A stretch of 51,590 nt of DNA, taken from NCBI GenBank assembly GCA_964433065.1, contig CAYSPZ010000004.1, positions 1 to 51,590 of the forward strand, in the 5' to 3' direction. A program made the translations under genes and the position numbers. This DNA comes from RGIG3009 sp964433065. Lineage in GTDB: Bacteria > Bacillota > Clostridia > Oscillospirales > Acutalibacteraceae. Below the pieces are notes generated by a model. The model did not search any database and had not been told where the DNA came from. It worked only from the letters and a program-made list of their open reading frames with translations. Of the stretch, positions 51,232 to 51,590 are shown in pieces. Numbering within the stretch: position 1 is the first letter of the stretch; every line of letters begins with the position of its first letter.

Positions 51232-51259
51232 TTGACATTTGCGAAAATGTTGGTATAAT
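51232..51259 (+). promoter_or_regulatory. Promoter of the infC operon
   Basis: TTGACA (51232-51237) and TATAAT (51254-51259) with a 16-bp spacer, just after pfkA. Confidence 0.75.
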
Positions 51260-51265
51260 GTTTTG

Positions 51266-51400
51266 CGTAAGAAAACAAAGCAGAGCGTTGCCCGCTCTCA
51301 CCTGCGGATCTCGTTCCCGACAGGTCAATAGGAAAGAATACCGTTATCATACGGGTCTGTCTTATCTACGCGGGCATTGTTATGCCCGCGTTTTTTTGCA
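51266..51400 (+). promoter_or_regulatory. infC leader with L20-type attenuator
   Basis: The roughly 130-nt leader ends in the terminator CGCGGGCAT-TGTT-ATGCCCGCG (51369-51377 with 51382-51390) plus seven T. Upstream segments such as CCGCTCTCACCTGCGG can form alternative pairings. In Firmicutes the infC-rpmI-rplT leader is bound by ribosomal protein L20, which favours the terminator; position and layout here match that. No Rfam search was run. Confidence 0.65.
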
Positions 51401-51424
51401 GAAAAAAGGTGGAGGTGTTTACCC

Positions 51425-51590
51425 ATCGCAACGAAAGAATTGCAGATCAACGAAGAGATCCGTGACAACGAGATCCGCGTGATCGGTGTGGACGGTGCCC
51501 AGTTGGGTGTTATGTCTGCGGCAGAAGCACAAAAACTTGCCGACGAACAGGGGTATGACCTTGTTAAGATCGCACCTGCGGCAACACCGC
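51425..51590 (+). CDS. infC: Translation initiation factor IF-3 (5' part, runs off the window)
   Basis: The first 55 codons are present: after the start the product reads ATKELQINEEIRDNEIRVIG and then VDGAQLGVMSAAEAQKLADE, the IF-3 N-terminal domain. GGTGGAGGTG lies 9 nt before an in-frame ATC, and no ATG, GTG or TTG is available in frame at a workable distance. Thus ATC is the likely start, as in the AUU/AUC-started infC genes of other bacteria where IF-3 limits its own synthesis. The remaining two-thirds of the gene is outside the window. Confidence 0.92.
   Translation, partial: MATKELQINEEIRDNEIRVIGVDGAQLGVMSAAEAQKLADEQGYDLVKIAPAATP

Overview
The window reads as chromosome of a low-to-mid GC, endospore-forming Clostridia, most likely an uncultured gut lineage near the Oscillospirales. 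The evidence is a GerA germinant-receptor operon, a CotH kinase protein, AddAB instead of RecBCD, a one-chain glycyl-tRNA synthetase, HprK and WhiA, and strong GGAGG ribosome sites. The lineage is inferred from gene content; no rRNA gene is present.

Layout: (1) 1-0.34 kb, a 280-bp palindromic MITE-like element whose right end forms the last codons of a DUF4363 gene. (2) 0.3-5.1 kb, a YetF/DUF4363 pair divergent from a gerAA-gerAB-gerAC operon. (3) 5.1-12.4 kb, addB-addA on the minus strand and a short ComEA-like protein. (4) 12.4-15.8 kb, two lamin-tail surface proteins, one with a CotH kinase domain. (5) 15.9-20.8 kb, housekeeping genes: a YfbR-type nucleotidase, a lipid kinase, split transketolase, glyQS. 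(6) 20.8-36.9 kb, two minus-strand operons for a phosphate-substituted surface polysaccharide. (7) 37.1-39.3 kb, an MFS transporter and a glycerophosphodiester phosphodiesterase. (8) 39.3-42.3 kb, a protein-poor accessory region full of repeats and structured RNA- or DNA-like elements, ending at a tRNA-Ala. (9) 42.5-51.6 kb, a glycosyltransferase and the conserved block hprK-murB-whiA-dnaE-pfkA, then the leader and first codons of infC.

The polysaccharide locus looks like one working unit. The upstream operon encodes two LicD-type phosphotransferases, a Stealth-type sugar-phosphate transferase, a flippase, an O-antigen-ligase/polymerase-like protein, a zinc phospholipase-C-like protein, a LicC-like cytidylyltransferase with a winged-helix N-terminus, and an acyltransferase. 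The downstream operon starts with a second winged-helix cytidylyltransferase, followed by an ABC importer (binding protein, ATPase, fused permease) and an MBOAT/SGNH acylation pair. No choline kinase and no phosphonate-making enzymes are present. This suggests, as inference only, that the cell imports a substituent that already carries phosphorus (for example 2-aminoethylphosphonate), activates it with CTP and attaches it to the polymer.

The strangest stretch is 39.3-42.3 kb. Two 68-residue genes share an identical 3' half and downstream DNA (245 bp, no mismatch) and a near-identical leader, but have diverged N-terminal halves. Each converges on a small ribbon-helix-helix-like gene whose start codon overlaps the -35 box of a divergent promoter. 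That promoter type occurs three times, each time followed about 80-100 nt later by a hairpin terminator whose stem varies compatibly. Beyond them lie long-armed inverted repeats with different arm sequences but the same geometry, two behind a shared 23-bp leader, and an array of hairpins joined by ATGATATAC linkers. I do not recognise this assembly as a named system.
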